Below are positions 1 through 9,944 of a stretch of 64,000 bases of DNA, in pieces (positions within the stretch are counted from its first letter, which is position 1; every line of letters starts with the position of its first letter). The stretch spans positions 1,178,001 to 1,242,000 of the forward strand of contig NZ_CP054044.1 of NCBI RefSeq assembly GCF_013282745.1, written 5' to 3'. A model generated the notes under the pieces. That model was not told the DNA's origin. It worked only from the letters and a program-made list of their open reading frames with translations, and ran no database searches. Source of the stretch: Yersinia bercovieri ATCC 43970 (GTDB taxonomy: Bacteria > Pseudomonadota > Gammaproteobacteria > Enterobacterales > Enterobacteriaceae). The translations under genes and the position numbers were made by a program.

Positions 1-276
1 TTGATATAAATCACCTTTCTCTGTCTGCAACTGCCAATGATAATCGCCTGACCCCGCCATTGGCAGCTGCATCGGGCTACCAAAAATAAATACTTTTACC
101 ACCGGTAATGGTGCTTTTTCTGTCTGGGTAACATGGGATACATTCATACGCCCCATGGCCGCCAACAACTGCTGCTTGGTTTCCGGCAAAGTGGCTTGCG
201 GCTTACCATGAGCATTAATATAGCTGGCGGCGATCCCTGCCAGTGTCGCTGCTTGATCGAGCGATTTACGATCCAT
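1..276 (-). CDS. malQ: 4-alpha-glucanotransferase (amylomaltase) MalQ, N-terminal part
   Basis: Only the first 92 codons lie in the window; the gene runs off the left edge. The product starts MDRKSLDQAA and has the N-terminal region usual for enterobacterial MalQ, before the GH77 catalytic barrel, so no catalytic residue can be seen here. The family transfers glucan chains between maltodextrins in the cytoplasm, supplying MalP with longer substrates. The start follows a GGAGAAG ribosome site and lies 12 nt after the malP stop codon, so the two form a malPQ operon under the MalT-dependent promoter upstream of malP. The identification rests on this N-terminus plus the malP-malQ order. Confidence 0.9.
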   Translation of the reverse strand, partial: MDRKSLDQAATLAGIAASYINAHGKPQATLPETKQQLLAAMGRMNVSHVTQTEKAPLPVVKVFIFGSPMQLPMAGSGDYHWQLQTEKGDLYQ

Positions 277-288
277 GCAGTCTTCTCC

Positions 289-2694
289 TTAACGTTTGGC
301 TTGCCAGATCCGCGATTGGTAATCGCGAATTGAACGGTCAGAACTGAACATCCCCACCCGCGAAGTGTTAAGAATGGTACGGCGGGTCCATTCATCCTTA
401 TCGCGGTACAGGGCATCAATTTGCTGCTGTGCCTGACAATATGAGGCAAAGTCAGCCAGCACCAGATAAGGGTCACCCCCTTCCAGCAGGCTGTGTAGCA
501 TCATGTCAAAGGCGTGTTTATCACCCTGGCTGAATGCCCCACTGGCCAGTTCATCCAGAATACTTTTCAGGTGTGCATCGGTTTTCAGGTATTTTTGTGG
601 CTGATAGCCTTTCGCCAAAATGGCTTTTACCTGCTCCACGGTGTTACCGAAAATAAAGATATTTTCGTCGCCCACCTGTTCGGCAATTTCGACGTTAGCA
701 CCATCGAGCGTGCCTACCGTCAAGGCACCATTCAGCGCCAATTTCATGTTGCCGGTGCCGGAGGCTTCCTTACCCGCAGTTGAAATCTGCTCAGATACAT
801 CCGCCGCTGGAATCATCAATTCCGCGACTGATACACGATAATCGGGGATAAACACCACTTTTAGGCGATCTTTGACGATCGGATCGTTATTGATCTTATC
901 GGCGGCCTGATTTATCGCATAAATGATATTTTTGGCCAAATAGTAACCGGGCGCAGCTTTGGCCCCAAACAGAAACACGCGCGGCGCAATATCCAAATTC
1001 GGGTTATCGCGAATCTGGCGATACAGAGAGAGAATATGCAACAGATTCAAATGCTGGCGCTTATATTCATGCAGCCGCTTAATCTGTACATCAAAGATGG
1101 CGTCTGGGTTGATGGTCAGCCCCATCACGCGCTTAACATATTCAGCTAGTTTAACTTTGTTGTCATATTTGATCTGCTGATAGCGTTCACAAAAAGCTTT
1201 ATCGTCGGCATAAGACTCAAGACCGGCTAATGCATCCAGATTATTTGCCCACTCCACTTTCAGCGTTTCATCAATCAGGCCAGACAGCGCCGGATTACAC
1301 TGCTTCAACCAACGGCGCGGCGTAATACCATTAGTCACATTGTGGAATTTATTTGGCCATAATTCATAGTATTCAGGGAACAAATCTTTGATAACCAGAT
1401 CTGAGTGCAATTGCGCGACACCATTGACAGCGAAGCCACTGACGACACACAGATTGGCCATGCGCACCTGCTTATTATGATGCACCGCCAGTTTGGCCCA
1501 AATCTCATCATTGCCCGGCCACTGCTTATCAACCAGCTTTTTAAACTGCGCATTGATCTGCTTGATGATGACAAAATGGCGCGGCAACAAGCTGCGAACC
1601 AACTTTTCATCCCAGCACTCAAGGGCTTCTGGCATCAAGGTGTGGTTGGTGTAGGCAAAGGTTTTGCTGGTAATCGCCCAGGCAGCATCCCAGCTTAGCT
1701 GATGCTCATCGAGCAGTACGCGCAGCATTTCAGGAATAGCGATCGTCGGGTGAGTATCATTGAGCTGAATGACTTCATAATCCGGCAGTTCAGCCAATTT
1801 ACGGCCCGCCAGATGGTGCTTGCGCAGGATATCGGCCACCGAACAGGCGCACTGGAAGTATTGTTGCATCAGTCGCAAGCGCTTGCCGGCCAGGTGGTTA
1901 TCATTGGGATACAGCACCTTGGTCAGCTTTTCAGCTTCAACGCCATTTTGTTCTGCCAGCAAAAACTTGCCGTCGTTAAAATTAGTTAAATCAAATGGAT
2001 GCTGATGAGTCGCCTGCCATAAGCGCAGTGGCTGGGTGACACCATTGCGATAGCCCAACACCGGTAAATCCCAGGCCTCGCCGCGCAAAGTCAACGCCGG
2101 ACGCCATAACTGACGGCCATCCGCCTGTTTTTCCAGCTTGCCGCCAAAACCAACATCCACCGCCAGTGCGGCATTGTGGCGGAACCACGGATAGCTCTCG
2201 CGCTGCCAATTATCTGGCGCTTCCTGCTGCTTACATTCACTGAAAGACTGACGGAACAGGCCATATTGATAATTCAGGCCATAGCCGGTGGCAGGTTGTT
2301 CAACCGTCGCCATCGAATCAAGGAAACAGGCCGCTAAACGCCCCAGTCCACCATTGCCCAGTGCCGGGTCGGTTTCCTGCTCCAGCAGATCACTCAAGTT
2401 AATCTGCTGTTCAGCCAACACGGCTTCCACCTGGTCGTACCAACCCAAGTTAATCAGGTTATTTGCCGTCAAACGACCAATTAAAAACTCCATCGAAATG
2501 TAGTTAACATGGCGCTGTACTTTTTTGGCTTTCACTGGCGCAGGTTGGGCAGATAACTGTTCGGCTAACGCCGCACTGACCGCTTCCCACCATTGGTGTT
2601 GGGTCATTTGCTGAGCGGAGGTTAAGCCAAAGCGCTGCCACTGGCGGGTCAGTGCAGCCAGGAAATCATCCTTTTTAAGCATAGGCTGTGACAT
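289..2694 (-). CDS. malP: Maltodextrin phosphorylase MalP
   Basis: MalP splits alpha-1,4 maltodextrins with phosphate to give glucose-1-phosphate in the cytoplasm. The 801-residue product is family length and starts MSQPMLKK like E. coli MalP; an in-frame start 24 codons further upstream was rejected for that reason. The pyridoxal-phosphate region is clear near the C-terminus ([16 protein letters not shown], whose NMK lysine binds the cofactor), as are the [12 protein letters not shown] and [10 protein letters not shown] motifs. It resembles GlgP at 12.3 kb but has the shorter N-terminus of maltodextrin phosphorylases. It is the first gene of malPQ, divergent from malT, and should be induced by MalT with maltotriose and by CRP. 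Confidence 0.97.
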   Translation of the reverse strand: MSQPMLKKDDFLAALTRQWQRFGLTSAQQMTQHQWWEAVSAALAEQLSAQPAPVKAKKVQRHVNYISMEFLIGRLTANNLINLGWYDQVEAVLAEQQINLSDLLEQETDPALGNGGLGRLAACFLDSMATVEQPATGYGLNYQYGLFRQSFSECKQQEAPDNWQRESYPWFRHNAALAVDVGFGGKLEKQADGRQLWRPALTLRGEAWDLPVLGYRNGVTQPLRLWQATHQHPFDLTNFNDGKFLLAEQNGVEAEKLTKVLYPNDNHLAGKRLRLMQQYFQCACSVADILRKHHLAGRKLAELPDYEVIQLNDTHPTIAIPEMLRVLLDEHQLSWDAAWAITSKTFAYTNHTLMPEALECWDEKLVRSLLPRHFVIIKQINAQFKKLVDKQWPGNDEIWAKLAVHHNKQVRMANLCVVSGFAVNGVAQLHSDLVIKDLFPEYYELWPNKFHNVTNGITPRRWLKQCNPALSGLIDETLKVEWANNLDALAGLESYADDKAFCERYQQIKYDNKVKLAEYVKRVMGLTINPDAIFDVQIKRLHEYKRQHLNLLHILSLYRQIRDNPNLDIAPRVFLFGAKAAPGYYLAKNIIYAINQAADKINNDPIVKDRLKVVFIPDYRVSVAELMIPAADVSEQISTAGKEASGTGNMKLALNGALTVGTLDGANVEIAEQVGDENIFIFGNTVEQVKAILAKGYQPQKYLKTDAHLKSILDELASGAFSQGDKHAFDMMLHSLLEGGDPYLVLADFASYCQAQQQIDALYRDKDEWTRRTILNTSRVGMFSSDRSIRDYQSRIWQAKR

Positions 2695-2772
2695 AGGGAG
2701 GTCTCTATCCTGTGGGTTGGGTAATTTTACCCTTATCCTGCCAAGGAGAAGCGGCAAGGGCATCATCCTGCC

Positions 2773-2793
2773 GGAGGATTAGCTGGGGATGAG
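2773..2793 (+). promoter_or_regulatory. MalT boxes of the malPQ promoter
   Basis: GGGGATGAG at 2785-2793 matches the MalT box core (GGGGATGAGG type). GGAGGAT at 2773-2779 is a second, weaker match in the same orientation, and the reverse complement of 2761-2768 gives a third GGATGATG. They lie about 80-100 nt upstream of the malP start, as expected for activator sites of malPQ. The first box is seen clearly; the other two are suggestive. Confidence 0.65.
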
Positions 2794-2810
2794 TCGCAGG
2801 GCGTAGCTAA

Positions 2811-2835
2811 AATTGTGATCCGGTGCAACTTACAG
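2811..2835 (+). promoter_or_regulatory. CRP binding site upstream of malT
   Basis: AATTGTGATCCGGTGCAACT has a good TGTGA left half and a degenerate GCAAC right half. It closely resembles the known CRP site of the E. coli malT promoter, which has the same AATTGTGA start and GTGCAA second half. It lies about 180 nt upstream of the malT start in the divergent malP-malT spacer, and implies catabolite activation of malT. Confidence 0.7.
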
Positions 2836-3012
2836 CCATAGGAAACATTAACTCTATTGCAATACGATGGCTGTTATCAGACCTTAGCAGTGCTGATTAA
2901 TTACGAGGCTAAAAATAATTACTCTTATGAATGCCTGTAACAACTCATTACAAATGGACATATCAATCACCAGGACGTCTTCTCACCGGATCTCTTTAAA
3001 ACCGGATACAGT

Positions 3013-5724
3013 ATGCTGATCCCATCAAAACTGAGCCGCCCGGTACGGCTACAAAATACCGTGATACGTGACCGCCTATTGGTTAAGTTATCAGGTGTGG
3101 CGAACTATCGCCTGACCTTAATAAATTGCCCGGCGGGGTACGGTAAAACCACGCTAATTGCTCAATGGGCAGCTGACCAATCCTGTCTCGGTTGGTACTC
3201 TCTGGATGAAAGTGACAATCAGCCGGAACGCTTCGCCACCTATCTTGTCGCCGCAGTGCAGCTAGCGACTGGCGGCCATTGCAGCAAAAGTGAAGCCCTC
3301 AGCCAGAAGCATCAATATGCCAGCCTCTCCGCACTATTTGCTCAATTATTCATCGAATTATCCGATTGGGATGGCCCACTTTATCTGGTCATCGATGACT
3401 ATCATCTGATCACTAATGACGCCATTCATGAGGCCATGCGCTTCTTCTTGCGCCATCAGCCAGAAAATCTGACATTGATTTTACTCTCCCGCACCTTGCC
3501 GCCACTGGGTATTGCTAACCTGCGGGTGCGCGATCAACTGCTGGAGTTGGGGATGCAGCAGCTCGCGTTTAATCATCAGGAAGCACAGCAATTTTTCGAT
3601 TGCCGCCTGTCCACGCCACTGGAGCAGGGTGATAGCAGCCGCCTGTGTGATGAAGTTGAAGGTTGGGCCACGGCGCTGCAACTGATTGCGCTATCATCAC
3701 GTCAACCCAACTCCTCGGCGCAAAAATCGGCCAAGCGCCTCGCGGGGCTGAATGCCAGCCATCTGTCAGACTATCTGGTCGATGAAGTACTGGATCAGGT
3801 TGATAGCAATGCCCGTGCTTTCCTGCTGCGGTGCTCGGTATTACGCTCCATGAATGATGCCCTGATTGTGCGCCTGACCGGAGAAGACAATGGTCAGCAG
3901 CGGCTGGAAGAGCTAGAGCGTCAGGGATTATTCATTCATCGCATGGATGACAGCGGCGAATGGTTCTGCTTCCACCCCCTATTTGCCACCTTCCTGCGTC
4001 AGCGCTGTCAATGGGAATTGGCGCTAGAGCTGCCGGAGCTACATCACGCGGCAGCGGAGGGGTGGATGGCGCTGGGCTACCCCGCAGAGGCGATTCACCA
4101 CGCGCTGGCGGCCGGTGATGTCGGCATGTTACGCGATATTTTGCTGCAACACGCCTGGACCTTATTTAACCACAGTGAGCTGGCGCTACTGGAGCAGTGT
4201 CTGGTCGCCCTGCCTTACTCGTTATTGGTACAAAATCCAGAACTGGCGCTGCTGCAAGCCTGGCTGGCCCAGAGCCAGCACCGCTACGGCGAGGTCAATA
4301 CTCTGCTTGAGCGCGCAGAGGCGGCAATGCAGGAGCGTAAAATTCCGATTGATGAAATTTTACGTGCTGAATTTGATGCGCTGCGTGCTCAGGTGGCAAT
4401 CAATGCCGGTAAACCGGACGAAGCCGAAAAACTGGCTACCGAGGCCCTGAAATATCTGCCGATGGCGAATTTTTACAGCCGGATCGTCGCCACCTCCGTC
4501 ACCGGAGAGGTGCATCACTGCAAGGGGGAGCTGAGCCGTGCACTGCCGATGATGCAGCAAACCGAGCAGATGGCGCGCCGCCATGAGGCTTATCACTACG
4601 CTCTATGGGCGCTGCTGCAACAGAGCGAAATTCTGATTGCTCAGGGCTTCCTACAGGCGGCCTATGAGACTCAGGATAAAGCCTTTGAGCTGATTCATGA
4701 GCAGCATCTTGAGCAACTGCCGATGCATGAATTCCTGCTGCGTATTCGCTCTCAGGTATTGTGGTCATGGTCACGGCTGGATGAGGCAGAGGAGGCTGCG
4801 CGTAAAGGCATCGAAATCCTGGTGAACTACCAGCCACAACAGCAGCTGCAGTGTTTGGCGATGCTGGCGAAGTGTTCATTGGCTCGTGGGGATCTGGATA
4901 ACGCCAATATGTATATCCAGCGCTGCGAGGCGTTGCAACATGGCAGCCAGTATCATCTCGACTGGGTAACCAATGCCGATAAACCACGAGTGATCCACTG
5001 GCAGATGACCGGAGATAAAGTCGCGGCAGCGAATTGGCTGCGTCAGGCGGAAAAACCGGGCATGGCCGATAACCACTTTTTACAGGGTCAATGGCGCAAT
5101 ATTGCCCGAATTCAGATTATGTTGGGGCGCTTTAATGAAGCTGAAGTGGTGTTGGACGAGCTAAATGAGAATGCTCGCCGCCTGCGCCTAACCAGCGATC
5201 TCAACCGTAATTTATTGTTAAGCAACACCTTATACTGGCAAACCGAACGTAAAGGTGAAGCACAGAAAGCGCTGATTGAATCACTGTCGCTGGCCAATCG
5301 CACTGGCTTTATCAGCCATTTTGTGATTGAAGGTGAAGCCATGGCACAACAGCTGCGCCAACTGATTCAGCTTAATGCCCTGCCCGAATTAGAACAGTTC
5401 CGCGCCCAACGAATTCTGAAAGACCTTAACCAGCACCATCGACATAAGTTCGCCCATTTTGATGAGATCTTCGTCGATAAGTTGCTTACTCACCCGCAAG
5501 TACCGGAATTGATTCGTACCAGCCCGCTGACCCAACGTGAATGGCAGGTGTTGGGGCTGATCTATTCTGGCTACAGTAATGACCAAATAGCCGGTGAGCT
5601 GGAGGTGGCGGCCACCACCATTAAAACCCATATCCGTAATTTGTATCAAAAGCTGGGTGTCGCCCACCGACAGGAAGCAGTACAGCAAGCGCAGCGGTTA
5701 TTACAGATGATGGGGTATATTTAA
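3013..5724 (+). CDS. malT: Maltose regulon transcriptional activator MalT
   Basis: MalT is an ATP- and maltotriose-dependent activator of the maltose genes (STAND class, LuxR-type DNA binding). The 903 residues match the 901 of E. coli. Visible parts are: Walker A GYGKTT at about residues 42-47, Walker [10 protein letters not shown] near 123-131, a long TPR-like helical sensor region at about 430-800, and a C-terminal LuxR-type helix-turn-helix at about 835-900 ([12 protein letters not shown], then [14 protein letters not shown]). The start [14 protein letters not shown] agrees with the family. It is divergent from malPQ, its main local target, and is preceded by a CRP site. It is intact. Confidence 0.98.
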   Translation: MLIPSKLSRPVRLQNTVIRDRLLVKLSGVANYRLTLINCPAGYGKTTLIAQWAADQSCLGWYSLDESDNQPERFATYLVAAVQLATGGHCSKSEALSQKHQYASLSALFAQLFIELSDWDGPLYLVIDDYHLITNDAIHEAMRFFLRHQPENLTLILLSRTLPPLGIANLRVRDQLLELGMQQLAFNHQEAQQFFDCRLSTPLEQGDSSRLCDEVEGWATALQLIALSSRQPNSSAQKSAKRLAGLNASHLSDYLVDEVLDQVDSNARAFLLRCSVLRSMNDALIVRLTGEDNGQQRLEELERQGLFIHRMDDSGEWFCFHPLFATFLRQRCQWELALELPELHHAAAEGWMALGYPAEAIHHALAAGDVGMLRDILLQHAWTLFNHSELALLEQCLVALPYSLLVQNPELALLQAWLAQSQHRYGEVNTLLERAEAAMQERKIPIDEILRAEFDALRAQVAINAGKPDEAEKLATEALKYLPMANFYSRIVATSVTGEVHHCKGELSRALPMMQQTEQMARRHEAYHYALWALLQQSEILIAQGFLQAAYETQDKAFELIHEQHLEQLPMHEFLLRIRSQVLWSWSRLDEAEEAARKGIEILVNYQPQQQLQCLAMLAKCSLARGDLDNANMYIQRCEALQHGSQYHLDWVTNADKPRVIHWQMTGDKVAAANWLRQAEKPGMADNHFLQGQWRNIARIQIMLGRFNEAEVVLDELNENARRLRLTSDLNRNLLLSNTLYWQTERKGEAQKALIESLSLANRTGFISHFVIEGEAMAQQLRQLIQLNALPELEQFRAQRILKDLNQHHRHKFAHFDEIFVDKLLTHPQVPELIRTSPLTQREWQVLGLIYSGYSNDQIAGELEVAATTIKTHIRNLYQKLGVAHRQEAVQQAQRLLQMMGYI

Positions 5725-5727
5725 GCC

Positions 5728-5757
5728 GCAGGGCGAATATGCCCTGCTATTTCATTA
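5728..5757 (+). terminator. Rho-independent terminator after malT
   Basis: GCAGGGC (5728-5734), a 6-nt loop and GCCCTGC (5741-5747) form a perfect 7-bp stem three bases after the malT stop, followed by a T-rich run. It also separates malT from the converging AT-rich genes. Confidence 0.7.
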
Positions 5758-5808
5758 TTTCGGTATAGTGGTGCTTGCCTCTATTTGGCGGTTGACTTCA
5801 TCCAGTAA

Positions 5809-6360
5809 TCATTTATTAGCCCGTAAAAGCCATGTGTATTTTTTATCCTCATCGATAGCCTTGTTCTGTTTGATTCGACTTAGAATAGACTTAAACATCG
5901 TTAACCCATCCTGGCTTTCACTCATTCGTTCGGCATCAAAGTATTTCATATAATCACCTAAAAACTCTGATTTCATTGTATATATTTCATCCAAGATGGA
6001 CATAACCTCAGTTTTAAATAGTTCCGGTTCGTTGCGTGACAAGCTTAGCTTGGTTTTAATTTTTTCGACCAATGTTTTATTAGCACATAAATACTCATTA
6101 TAAAAATCCCCTGGAATAAATAACTTGGGATTAAAAACCCAAAGCTCATCGACTAATTTTGATACCTTTTTCTTTTCATTATTAATAAAATCAGGTTGCT
6201 GGCATACTAATAATAAATCTTCAATTTCACAATTTGTGATAATGGTCGAACTTTTGCCATCATTCGAAGCGAAATAATACAGCCTATTAAACGCTTTATA
6301 CATATCTATTTTACGTTCAAGATTAGATAATCTGCTGAATGTTAACGATGTCTTTTTCAT
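5809..6360 (-). CDS. Hypothetical protein, second gene of an AT-rich pair
   Basis: I do not recognise this family. The product is about 183 residues, lysine-rich, with no signal peptide or membrane segment and mostly predicted-helical composition. Its start (ATG AAA AAG ACA at 6360, or six bases further upstream) lies inside the end of the preceding gene; the coding regions overlap by about 38 nt in different frames, which suggests translational coupling. Base composition is far more AT-rich than the mal and glp genes on either side, so the pair was probably acquired horizontally. Because it is coupled to a candidate secreted effector it could be a second effector or an accessory protein, but it is larger than classical type III chaperones. 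Function unknown. Confidence 0.7.
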   Translation of the reverse strand: MKKTSLTFSRLSNLERKIDMYKAFNRLYYFASNDGKSSTIITNCEIEDLLLVCQQPDFINNEKKKVSKLVDELWVFNPKLFIPGDFYNEYLCANKTLVEKIKTKLSLSRNEPELFKTEVMSILDEIYTMKSEFLGDYMKYFDAERMSESQDGLTMFKSILSRIKQNKAIDEDKKYTWLLRANK

Positions 6361-7672
6361 TGGCAATGTTCTTAGTATTCTGCACGGTAGGTTTTAAGTT
6401 TAGACTTTTCTTACAATATTTAACAAACTTCTCCATATTAGGTATGTCTAAATCAGTATCAGTTAAGCCTACTTTATTTTCATCAGGTGTTAACTTTTTC
6501 TTCGCAGATTCAATAATATTTTCAGCATAATTAATGCTTAACGTTTTGTCATTCGAATCAAGATAACTTTGAAATACTATGTTATTTTTAAAGAAAAATA
6601 TTTTTTTCTTTATATTTTCAATGTTATTACTGACTGCTTCACGTTCTAACTTATTTTTCTTAATGTCTTTAACTGCATCTAAAGCAGTGGAAATAAGATT
6701 TCCACATTTCATTTTCTCAACATTAGTATGAATATCTATCTGTCTAACTATTTCATTAAGCTGAATTAACCCTTTTAAATTTTCTATTATATTGATAGCA
6801 TCATCAATTAATTTATAGTCCGCAACTATTTTATCATAATCTAAACATGCCAATATCTTGTCAAGAGACTTTAATTCATCAATTGTTTTTACATATGGCG
6901 AAGTCGTGTATTTTTTTACTATCCTGATACCAGAATCATTACAAAATTCTTGTATTCCTCCTTCTTCTCCTGGCTTGAGTTGTATTGCCAAATGAGGATA
7001 GCCATCAGCCATCAGGACAACCCGCTCTAGCTTAACTAGCTTATCATCATTATTGTAGATTATTCTAACGAAACAGTTTTTTTTCTCCGTTGAGGAGTTA
7101 ATGACTCCGTTACTTATCGTGTTGTAAATGAAATCCTCTCTGCTGTTTACTCCATTGCTATTTTTATTCCAGTCAATTTCATTGATTTCATCATTATTAC
7201 TTTCATCACCATATTTCTCAAAACCATTTAACCTTAATCTTTCTATTATCTCTTCATCATAATCTGTTAACCAACATTGCTCGGGATTTATCGTTATAGA
7301 CTTGTCATTGTACTTTATATCTATAGCTTTAATTTTTTTCCCACCCTTGATTTTAAGTTTTTCCTCATCCCACTCAACCTCGCAGTGAAAACAATACTTA
7401 ACTTTTTCTCTTATCTCATCTGGTAGTATTTCTTCTAATACAGTCAACATTTCAACCGGGCTGTTTGTCAAATGGTTTTCATGTGTAAGGCTATTTAACT
7501 TAGCTAGCGCACAACCTTTCGTTTCTTGGCAAGTTATCAATCTAATAAAATCTATAAATTTTTCCCACAGTGTTAATTGAGCTTTAAACTCATGAGGTTT
7601 TACTTGAAGAGAATATAAATCATTTTCACTTAATTTATTACTGGAAAAATACCCTGCCGTAATATCGCCCAT
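6323..7672 (-). CDS. Hypothetical protein with effector-like N-terminus (candidate type III secreted protein)
   Basis: The 449-residue AT-rich product has no signal peptide or membrane segment. Residues 35-43 read LWEKFIDFI, followed by an alternating hydrophobic stretch (CALAKLNSLTHEN) and a helical SPVEMLTVLEEIL segment. This order resembles the N-terminal translocation domain of Salmonella SPI-2 effectors such as SifA and SopD2, whose hallmark is WEK(I/M)xxFF. The middle is acidic (about residues 90-200), and the C-terminal third is Lys/Asn-rich and probably helical. The start at 7672 is chosen over an ATG six codons upstream because AGGAGG stands 7 nt before it. The effector assignment is inferred from motif and layout only; no type III apparatus genes are in the window. 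An ordinary cytoplasmic protein remains possible. Confidence 0.75.
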   Translation of the reverse strand: MGDITAGYFSSNKLSENDLYSLQVKPHEFKAQLTLWEKFIDFIRLITCQETKGCALAKLNSLTHENHLTNSPVEMLTVLEEILPDEIREKVKYCFHCEVEWDEEKLKIKGGKKIKAIDIKYNDKSITINPEQCWLTDYDEEIIERLRLNGFEKYGDESNNDEINEIDWNKNSNGVNSREDFIYNTISNGVINSSTEKKNCFVRIIYNNDDKLVKLERVVLMADGYPHLAIQLKPGEEGGIQEFCNDSGIRIVKKYTTSPYVKTIDELKSLDKILACLDYDKIVADYKLIDDAINIIENLKGLIQLNEIVRQIDIHTNVEKMKCGNLISTALDAVKDIKKNKLEREAVSNNIENIKKKIFFFKNNIVFQSYLDSNDKTLSINYAENIIESAKKKLTPDENKVGLTDTDLDIPNMEKFVKYCKKSLNLKPTVQNTKNIANEKDIVNIQQII

Positions 7673-7683
7673 AGAGATCCTCC

Positions 7684-7699
7684 TATACAATTTTGTATA
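7684..7699. promoter_or_regulatory. Inverted repeat at the promoter of the AT-rich pair
   Basis: TATACAA (7684-7690), two bases and TTGTATA (7693-7699) form a perfect 7-bp inverted repeat 12 nt upstream of the effector-like start codon, just before its ribosome site. It could be a repressor operator or a 5' mRNA hairpin. No known regulator is assigned. Confidence 0.4.
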
Positions 7700-7868
7700 A
7701 CTCTACCTCCTGCAATAAAAATTTCTTTTATATAACACCCTATTTTATAAAGTATGCCCTTTTAAAAGAGCAGCTATACCCCTATATAAGTTGTTGGTTT
7801 TTGTCTGGCGAAAATCGCTTACAATAGTGCGTTAACATCACTCATCTGCATCAGGGCTTAATAGCAAT

Positions 7869-8198
7869 ATGGAACAGTTTGAAACAATCAGTGTTGAGCA
7901 GGCGTACAGCCGTTTGAAAGAAAATAACGCGGTATTGGTGGATATTCGTGACCCACAAAGTTATGAAGCAGGTCATGCGCCAAGCGCATTCCACCTGACC
8001 AATAGCAGCCTGCATACCTTTATGCAGCAGACCGATTTTGAACAACCGGTGATGGTGATGTGCTACCACGGCAACAGCAGCAAGGGTGCTGCGCAGTATT
8101 TGCTCCAGCAAGGTTTTGATGCGGTTTACAGCATTGACGGTGGTTTTGAAGCCTGGGCCAGAAGCTATCCGCAAGAGGTGGTGTCTGCCGTTAGCTAA
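7869..8198 (+). CDS. glpE: Thiosulfate sulfurtransferase GlpE
   Basis: GlpE is a single-domain rhodanese that moves sulfur from thiosulfate to cyanide or thioredoxin in the cytoplasm. The 109 residues match the family (108 in E. coli). The active-site loop CYHGNSS has the catalytic cysteine at residue 65, and the CH2A-type [17 protein letters not shown] segment is present. It opens a glpE-glpG-glpR cluster. The link to glycerol metabolism is positional rather than enzymatic. In E. coli glpE lies next to glpD; here it lies next to the AT-rich island beside malT. Confidence 0.95.
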   Translation: MEQFETISVEQAYSRLKENNAVLVDIRDPQSYEAGHAPSAFHLTNSSLHTFMQQTDFEQPVMVMCYHGNSSKGAAQYLLQQGFDAVYSIDGGFEAWARSYPQEVVSAVS

Positions 8199-8277
8199 TA
8201 CTCGCCCAATTGTGATATTTTTAAGCGCCTTAATCGCATTTATAAGATTTATAACTTCACGTTAGAATGAAAAAAAT

Positions 8278-9114
8278 ATGATCCGTGTGATAGCAATCTC
8301 TAATCTACGTCTGGCGCAGGCCTTTGTTGATTATATGGCCACCCGCAATGTGCCGCTGGAACTCCGGCCCGAGACTCAGGGCGCTGAGATCTGGTTAGCT
8401 GATGATGAGCAACTCCCCCTGGTGCAGCATGAGCTGGAGCAGTTTTTGCTTGATCCGCTGAATCCGCGCTATCAAGCCGCCAGTTGGCAATCGGGGAATT
8501 TGCACTCTAATTTGCCCTATCAGCGGTTCTCCTACCTCCAGACACTGCGCAGCCAGGCCGGGCCACTGACTCTCAGCCTGATGGTGCTGTGTATCGCCGT
8601 CTATATATTGATGCAGATCTTCGGCGATTATGCCGTGATGTCCTACCTTGCCTGGCCCCGCGATAGTAGCCAATATCTGCAAATCTGGCGTTGGGTCAGC
8701 CATGCCTTCCTACACTTTTCACTGCTGCATATCCTGTTTAACCTGATGTGGTGGTGGTATCTCGGTGGGCAGATGGAAAAACGACTTGGCACCAGCAAGT
8801 TGCTGGTATTAACTATCGTTTCCGCCCTGTTCAGTGGTTGGGGGCAGTCGCTGTTTAGTGGCGTGAACTTTGGTGGTCTTTCTGGTGTGGTCTATGCCTT
8901 AATGGGCTATGTCTGGCTGACTGGCGAGCGCGCACCCGAGCGTGGTATCTCGCTACCCCGCGGCTTGATGGCTTTTTCTGTTCTCTGGCTGGTTGCCGGA
9001 TATTTCGACATTTTAGGTTTATCGATTGCCAACGCCGCTCATGTCTCAGGTTTGATTATTGGCTTATTAATGGCATTCTGGGATACGCGCAGCAGCGTAA
9101 GAACCGCACAATAA
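8278..9114 (+). CDS. glpG: Rhomboid intramembrane serine protease GlpG
   Basis: GlpG cleaves membrane-protein segments inside the inner membrane. The 278-residue product has a cytosolic N-terminal domain (about 1-90) and six membrane segments. The catalytic dyad is visible: Ser202 in [10 protein letters not shown] and His255 in ANAAHVSG, one position off the E. coli numbering. The oxyanion residues His151 and Asn155 are in [10 protein letters not shown]. It follows glpE by 79 nt and precedes glpR by 35 nt, giving the conserved glpEGR order. Confidence 0.97.
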   Translation: MIRVIAISNLRLAQAFVDYMATRNVPLELRPETQGAEIWLADDEQLPLVQHELEQFLLDPLNPRYQAASWQSGNLHSNLPYQRFSYLQTLRSQAGPLTLSLMVLCIAVYILMQIFGDYAVMSYLAWPRDSSQYLQIWRWVSHAFLHFSLLHILFNLMWWWYLGGQMEKRLGTSKLLVLTIVSALFSGWGQSLFSGVNFGGLSGVVYALMGYVWLTGERAPERGISLPRGLMAFSVLWLVAGYFDILGLSIANAAHVSGLIIGLLMAFWDTRSSVRTAQ

Positions 9115-9149
9115 CTGCCTGGAATAACTAGGCGCATTAGGGGATTATC

Positions 9150-9908
9150 GTGAAGCAAACGCAGCGGCATGATGCGATTATTGAACTGGTACGCCAGCAA
9201 GGTTACGTCAGTACTGAAGAGTTAGTGGAGCATTTTACCGTTAGCCCGCAAACCATCCGCCGCGACTTGAATGATTTGGCGGACCAAAACAAGATCCACC
9301 GCCATCACGGTGGTGCGGCGCTACCGTCCAGTTCGGTTAACGCCGCTTATAACGATCGCAAAGTGATGTGGTCGGAAGAGAAAGCCCGCATTGCGCAACG
9401 TGTTGCCAGCCAGATCCCCGATGGAGCGACACTCTTTATTGATATCGGCACCACACCTGAAGCGGTTGCTCACGCGCTGATGAACCATAAAGGTCTGCGG
9501 GTGGTGACCAACAATCTTAACGTGGCCACCTTGCTGACTGCCAAAGAGGATTTTCGCCTGATTTTGGCTGGCGGTGAAGTCCGCACCCGCGACGGCGGGA
9601 TTATTGGCGAAGCCACACTGGATTTCATCTCTCAGTTCCGCCTTGATTACGGCATCCTTGGTATCAGCGGCATCGATATGGACGGCTCGCTGTTAGAGTT
9701 TGATTACCATGAGGTGCGCACTAAGCGGGCGATTATCGAAAACTCCCGTTGTGTGATGTTGGTGACTGACCACTCTAAATTTGGCCGTAACGCGATGGTG
9801 AATTTGGGGAATATGAATTTGATTGATTATCTGTTCACGGATCAAATGCCCCCCGCCAGTGTGATGAAGATTATTGAGCAGCATGATGTTCAATTGGAGT
9901 TATGTTAG
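9150..9908 (+). CDS. glpR: Glycerol-3-phosphate regulon repressor GlpR
   Basis: GlpR is a DeoR-family repressor released by glycerol-3-phosphate. The 252 residues match the family. The N-terminal helix-turn-helix reads VSTEELVEHFTVSPQTIRRDL, and the C-terminal sugar-phosphate domain carries DIGTTPEAVA and the GGIIGEATLDF region. The start is GTG at 9150 with AGGGG about 7 nt before it. The likely local target is glpD, whose upstream region has GlpR-like half sites, though a palindrome-rich spacer of about 760 bp separates the two genes. Confidence 0.96.
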   Translation: MKQTQRHDAIIELVRQQGYVSTEELVEHFTVSPQTIRRDLNDLADQNKIHRHHGGAALPSSSVNAAYNDRKVMWSEEKARIAQRVASQIPDGATLFIDIGTTPEAVAHALMNHKGLRVVTNNLNVATLLTAKEDFRLILAGGEVRTRDGGIIGEATLDFISQFRLDYGILGISGIDMDGSLLEFDYHEVRTKRAIIENSRCVMLVTDHSKFGRNAMVNLGNMNLIDYLFTDQMPPASVMKIIEQHDVQLELC

Positions 9909-9944
9909 CGGTTGATATTCGGTTGGTGATCACCTGACCCTCGC

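Noticed and set aside
4499..4987. 162-codon minus-strand frame inside malT
   Set aside because: It is a shadow of the malT coding strand; malT is intact, well conserved and on the other strand.
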